From Hymenobacter sp. DG01 (GTDB lineage Bacteria > Bacteroidota > Bacteroidia > Cytophagales > Hymenobacteraceae): a stretch of DNA of 64,000 bases. The position numbers and the translations under genes were made by a program. Below, piece after piece: positions 61,833-64,000 of this stretch. The number at the start of each line of letters is the position of its first letter. The stretch's first letter is position 1. The notes beneath the pieces were generated by a model that saw only the letters and a program-made list of their open reading frames with translations, did not search any database and was not told the origin of the DNA. The stretch is from contig NZ_CP040936.1 of assembly GCF_006352025.1 (NCBI RefSeq), positions 3,350,001 to 3,414,000 on the forward strand, in the 5' to 3' direction.

Positions 61833-62504
61833 TTACACAGCACCCAGCCCGAAACGCACGTACAGAATGGCGTACAGCAGCGAAATCAGGCCGCAAATCA
61901 GGAGGGCACCGCCCCAAGGCCGACTACGGTAGGGCTTCAGGCCGATGTAGCGGGGCCAGAATACCACGTTGTATAGCACAATGGCAACGATGTTGAACAC
62001 CGAGCCCAGCCAGAAATACTGATTGCCGTACTGCTGCTGCACCCACTGCATGGAGTAGTGCGTGAGGGCCAAGTAGGCTATAACGAAACCAATTACCAGC
62101 CACGAGGGGCCGTAGCGCCGCAGCGTCCGCAGGTTCAGGGCCAGCAGAATCCCCCCGGCCACCATACTAAACAGCACCGAGAAAACCGTGATAGTACCGG
62201 GCGAGTACAGGGCCGGACCAGTTTCCTCTACTTCGGGGGCTTCCTGGCCACGGGCGCGGCGGCGGGCCAGCTCCTGCTCAGCTTCCCGGTCTCTGGCTGC
62301 CTGCTCCCGCTGGCTGGTTTCCTGCTGGCTGATCTGGAGCTCCTGCGTGATGGTAGCCGCGGCCGGCTCCGGGGTACCGCGCCGTTCCAGCTCCGCCAGA
62401 GCCGCCAACACGGCTTCCTCGCGGTACTGGTAGCGGTTATCCACGTAGTCGCGCAATTCCGCGACGGTTTTGCGGCTCATTTTTGCCGCGAAGTCTTCAG
62501 CCAT
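61833..62504 (-). CDS. Membrane protein of unknown function with polar N-terminus
   Basis: 223 residues. The first 95 residues are helical, charged and Glu/Gln/Arg-rich (LRDYVDNRYQYREEAVLAAL, QQETSQREQAARDREAEQEL), the rest has four helices (TVFSVLFSMVAGGILLALNL, WLVIGFVIAYLALTHYSMQW, WLGSVFNIVAIVLYNVVFWP, WGGALLICGLISLLYAILYV). The N-terminal part might be a coiled coil for assembly. Operonic with the AlkB-like gene downstream (14-bp gap) and 101 bp from kynU upstream. No family recognised. Confidence 0.7.
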   Translation of the reverse strand: MAEDFAAKMSRKTVAELRDYVDNRYQYREEAVLAALAELERRGTPEPAAATITQELQISQQETSQREQAARDREAEQELARRRARGQEAPEVEETGPALYSPGTITVFSVLFSMVAGGILLALNLRTLRRYGPSWLVIGFVIAYLALTHYSMQWVQQQYGNQYFWLGSVFNIVAIVLYNVVFWPRYIGLKPYRSRPWGGALLICGLISLLYAILYVRFGLGAV

Positions 62505-62605
62505 GGTATTCAGGTCAGCGAAATCAAAACGAGCTGGGAACCAGCATCCCTATTCTTACGCAGAACAGGTATTTCCAGCGAAAAACTTTCGGCTGGTGCC
62601 AAATT

Positions 62606-63889
62606 CTATTCGGCCTGACGGGCCCAGCCGGCTAGCACCTCGCCTACCCGGTACACATCCTCGAAGGTGTTGTAGAGCGGCACCGGAGCCAGCCGAATCA
62701 CGTTGGGCTCGCGCCAGTCGCCGATAACGCCTACCCCCATCAGGTGCTCAAACAGGTTGCGGCCGCCTTGGTGCACCAGCAAAGAAAGCTGGCAACCGCG
62801 TTGGGCCGGGTCCTGGGGGGTAATGATTTCGAGGCGGGTTTTGGGCAGGTTGAGACGGGTGATGAGGAACTCCAGGTAGCCCGTCAGCAGTTCGCTTTTG
62901 CGGCGCAGGGCCTCCATGCCGCCGGCTGCTTCGTGAATAGCCAGGGCAGCCTCGTGCACGGCCAGCGTCAGGATGGCCCCGTTGGACAGCTGCCAGCCGG
63001 CCGCGCCGCGCATGGGCCGGAAGCCCTTTTTCATCTGGAAGCGCTCCTTATCATCGTAGCCCCACCAGCCAGCCAGGCGCACCAGGTCGGGGCGGTCGGC
63101 AAACCGCTCGTGCACAAACGCGCCCGATACCCCGCCGGGCCCGGAGTTCAGGTATTTATAGGAGCACCAGCAGGCAAAGTCCACGTCCCAGTCGTGGAGG
63201 TGCAGCGGAATATTACCAGCCGCGTGGGCCAGATCGAAGCCCACCATGGCCCCTACTTTATGGCCCGCTTCGGTAATGGCGGCCATATCGTACACCTGCC
63301 CGGTGTAGTAATTGATGCCACCCATCAGGATGGTGCAGAGCGAGTCGCCCAGCTCCTCAATCTTGGCCAGAATATCTTCGGTGCGCAGGGTATGCTCGCC
63401 GGGGCGCGGCATCAACTCCACAATGGCGTCGTCGGGGTCGAGGCCGCGCATGCGCACCTGGGTTTCCAGGGCATACTGATCAGAAGGGAAAGCGCCGCCT
63501 TCCATCAGCACCTTGTAGCGGGTGGCGGTGGGCTGGTAGAAGGAAATCAGCAGCAGATGCAGGTTGGTGGTGAGGTTGTTCATCACGACGACCTCCACGG
63601 GCTTGGCACCTACTATGCGGGCTGAGGCTTCCTCCAGGCGCTTATGAAAGTGCATCCAGGGGGTTTCGCCCTTGAAATGACCTTCCACGGCCAGCTGCTC
63701 CCAGTTCCGGAACTGCTGCTCGGCGGCGGCGCGGGCCGTGCGGGGCTGCAGACCCAGGGAGTTGCCGCAGAAGTAGAGGCTGTCGTCGCCATTGGGCGCG
63801 GGCGGAATCAGAAACTGCTGGCGGAAGTCGCGCAGCGGGTCCTGCGCATCCAGTTGGCGGGCAAAGTCGAGGGTGGGTTCGAAGGTCAT
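62606..63889 (-). CDS. kynU: Kynureninase
   Basis: 427 residues from MTFEPTLDFARQLDAQDPL. PLP-dependent fold type I: YFCGNSLGLQPRTARAAAEQ, HFKGETPWMHFHKRL, VMNNLTTNLHLLLISFY, VGFDLAHAAGNIPLHLHDWD and the Lys site ACWCSYKYLNSGPGGVSGAF. It cleaves 3-hydroxykynurenine (or kynurenine) to 3-hydroxyanthranilate and alanine. It works just after kmo. The start was chosen to match the family; the in-frame leader upstream lies in a tandem repeat region and is rejected. Confidence 0.96.
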   Translation of the reverse strand: MTFEPTLDFARQLDAQDPLRDFRQQFLIPPAPNGDDSLYFCGNSLGLQPRTARAAAEQQFRNWEQLAVEGHFKGETPWMHFHKRLEEASARIVGAKPVEVVVMNNLTTNLHLLLISFYQPTATRYKVLMEGGAFPSDQYALETQVRMRGLDPDDAIVELMPRPGEHTLRTEDILAKIEELGDSLCTILMGGINYYTGQVYDMAAITEAGHKVGAMVGFDLAHAAGNIPLHLHDWDVDFACWCSYKYLNSGPGGVSGAFVHERFADRPDLVRLAGWWGYDDKERFQMKKGFRPMRGAAGWQLSNGAILTLAVHEAALAIHEAAGGMEALRRKSELLTGYLEFLITRLNLPKTRLEIITPQDPAQRGCQLSLLVHQGGRNLFEHLMGVGVIGDWREPNVIRLAPVPLYNTFEDVYRVGEVLAGWARQAE

Positions 63890-63915
63890 CAGGACAAAGA
63901 TACCAATGGTGAGTT

Positions 63916-63965
63916 GGTGATGAGGTGATGAGGTGATGAGGTAAATGGTGACAAGTGACAGGTGG
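63916..63965. repeat. Tandem 8-bp repeat and GTGACA-rich tract upstream of kynU
   Basis: Three copies of GGTGATGA (63916-63939) are followed by GTAAATGGTGACAAGTGACA. The word GTAAATGGTGACA (63941-63953) recurs inverted at 61193-61205, and GTGATGAGGTGATG recurs at 31193-31206. It is part of a dispersed intergenic family and sits where the kynU promoter should be. Confidence 0.7.
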
Positions 63966-64000
63966 CGCAAGCTGGCGGCAGACTTTTAGCCGGAGGCCAG

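Noticed and set aside
1..64000. tRNA, rRNA, CRISPR or insertion sequence
   Set aside because: No T-loop GGTTCGA-type pattern in a cloverleaf context, no regularly spaced repeats and no transposase or integrase motif were found by reading; a tRNAscan and CRISPR search would be the decisive check.

Overview
The window looks like the chromosome of a high-GC member of the Bacteroidota, most likely Hymenobacter or a close relative in the Cytophagales. This rests on the protein families: a BatA-type membrane operon, DUF4142 lipoproteins, a TonB-dependent receptor with a carboxypeptidase-like plug domain, DUF349 and DUF2795 proteins, a lycopene cyclase, and LytTR regulation. Shine-Dalgarno sequences are rarely visible, a few TAnnTTTG-like promoter boxes are present, and long antisense reading frames are common, as expected at high GC. 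Genus-level placement is inference. There are no rRNA or tRNA genes, no CRISPR array, and no transposase or integrase gene.

Layout. 1-6119: tail of an unidentified gene, then a three-gene membrane operon (BatA-like, DUF4175-like, GATase-like). 6230-8600: a tandem-repeat lipoprotein divergent from an ECF sigma factor that is followed by a membrane-anchored trypsin-like protease with an anti-sigma-like cytoplasmic part; a palindrome sits between the divergent genes. 8769-9792: three small membrane or secreted proteins, two of them basic and alike. 9846-14567 (minus): SRAP protein, trehalase, PAS histidine kinase and CDF transporter. 14782-18880: SMP-30 lactonase, two related SpoIIAA-like proteins, an XRE regulator, and a gap of about 950 bp holding an orphan terminator and a palindromic repeat. 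19162-25664: hydrophilic protein, GlxA regulator divergent from a VOC/DoxX pair, pyrophosphatase, an SBD-like HNH nuclease and EttA. 26094-34551: DUF349, DUF2795, an orphan ABC ATPase, lycopene cyclase, LOG protein, ABC permease, QueA and IspD. 34571-43345: lipoproteins, UvrA, a pair of Gly/Tyr-rich secreted proteins and two tandem Rof-like small proteins. 43408-46152: an AlgI/AlgJ-type O-acetylation pair whose AlgI gene carries an in-frame amber codon. 46287-55956: AsnRS, RpoN, a PAP2-like protein, a large hybrid kinase and a convergent LytTR regulator. 56263-63889: kynurenine monooxygenase, a frameshifted TonB receptor, AlkB-like and membrane proteins, and kynureninase.

How the parts fit. 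Most genes are housekeeping (uvrA, asnS, rpoN, queA, ispD, ppa, ettA) or envelope and stress functions. The kmo and kynU genes are two steps of the kynurenine route and are probably used together. The best candidates for something not described are the sigma factor/protease locus with its palindrome, the tandem Rof-like pair, the paired YYYIPE secreted proteins, the paired basic mini-proteins, and the structured orphan-terminator region at 17.7 kb. Several intergenic inverted repeats (18.1, 22.8, 28.6, 31.2, 61.1 and 63.9 kb) look like dispersed palindromic families. Two genes, the MBOAT gene and the TonB receptor, are each broken by one base change; sequencing error must be excluded before any biology is drawn from them.
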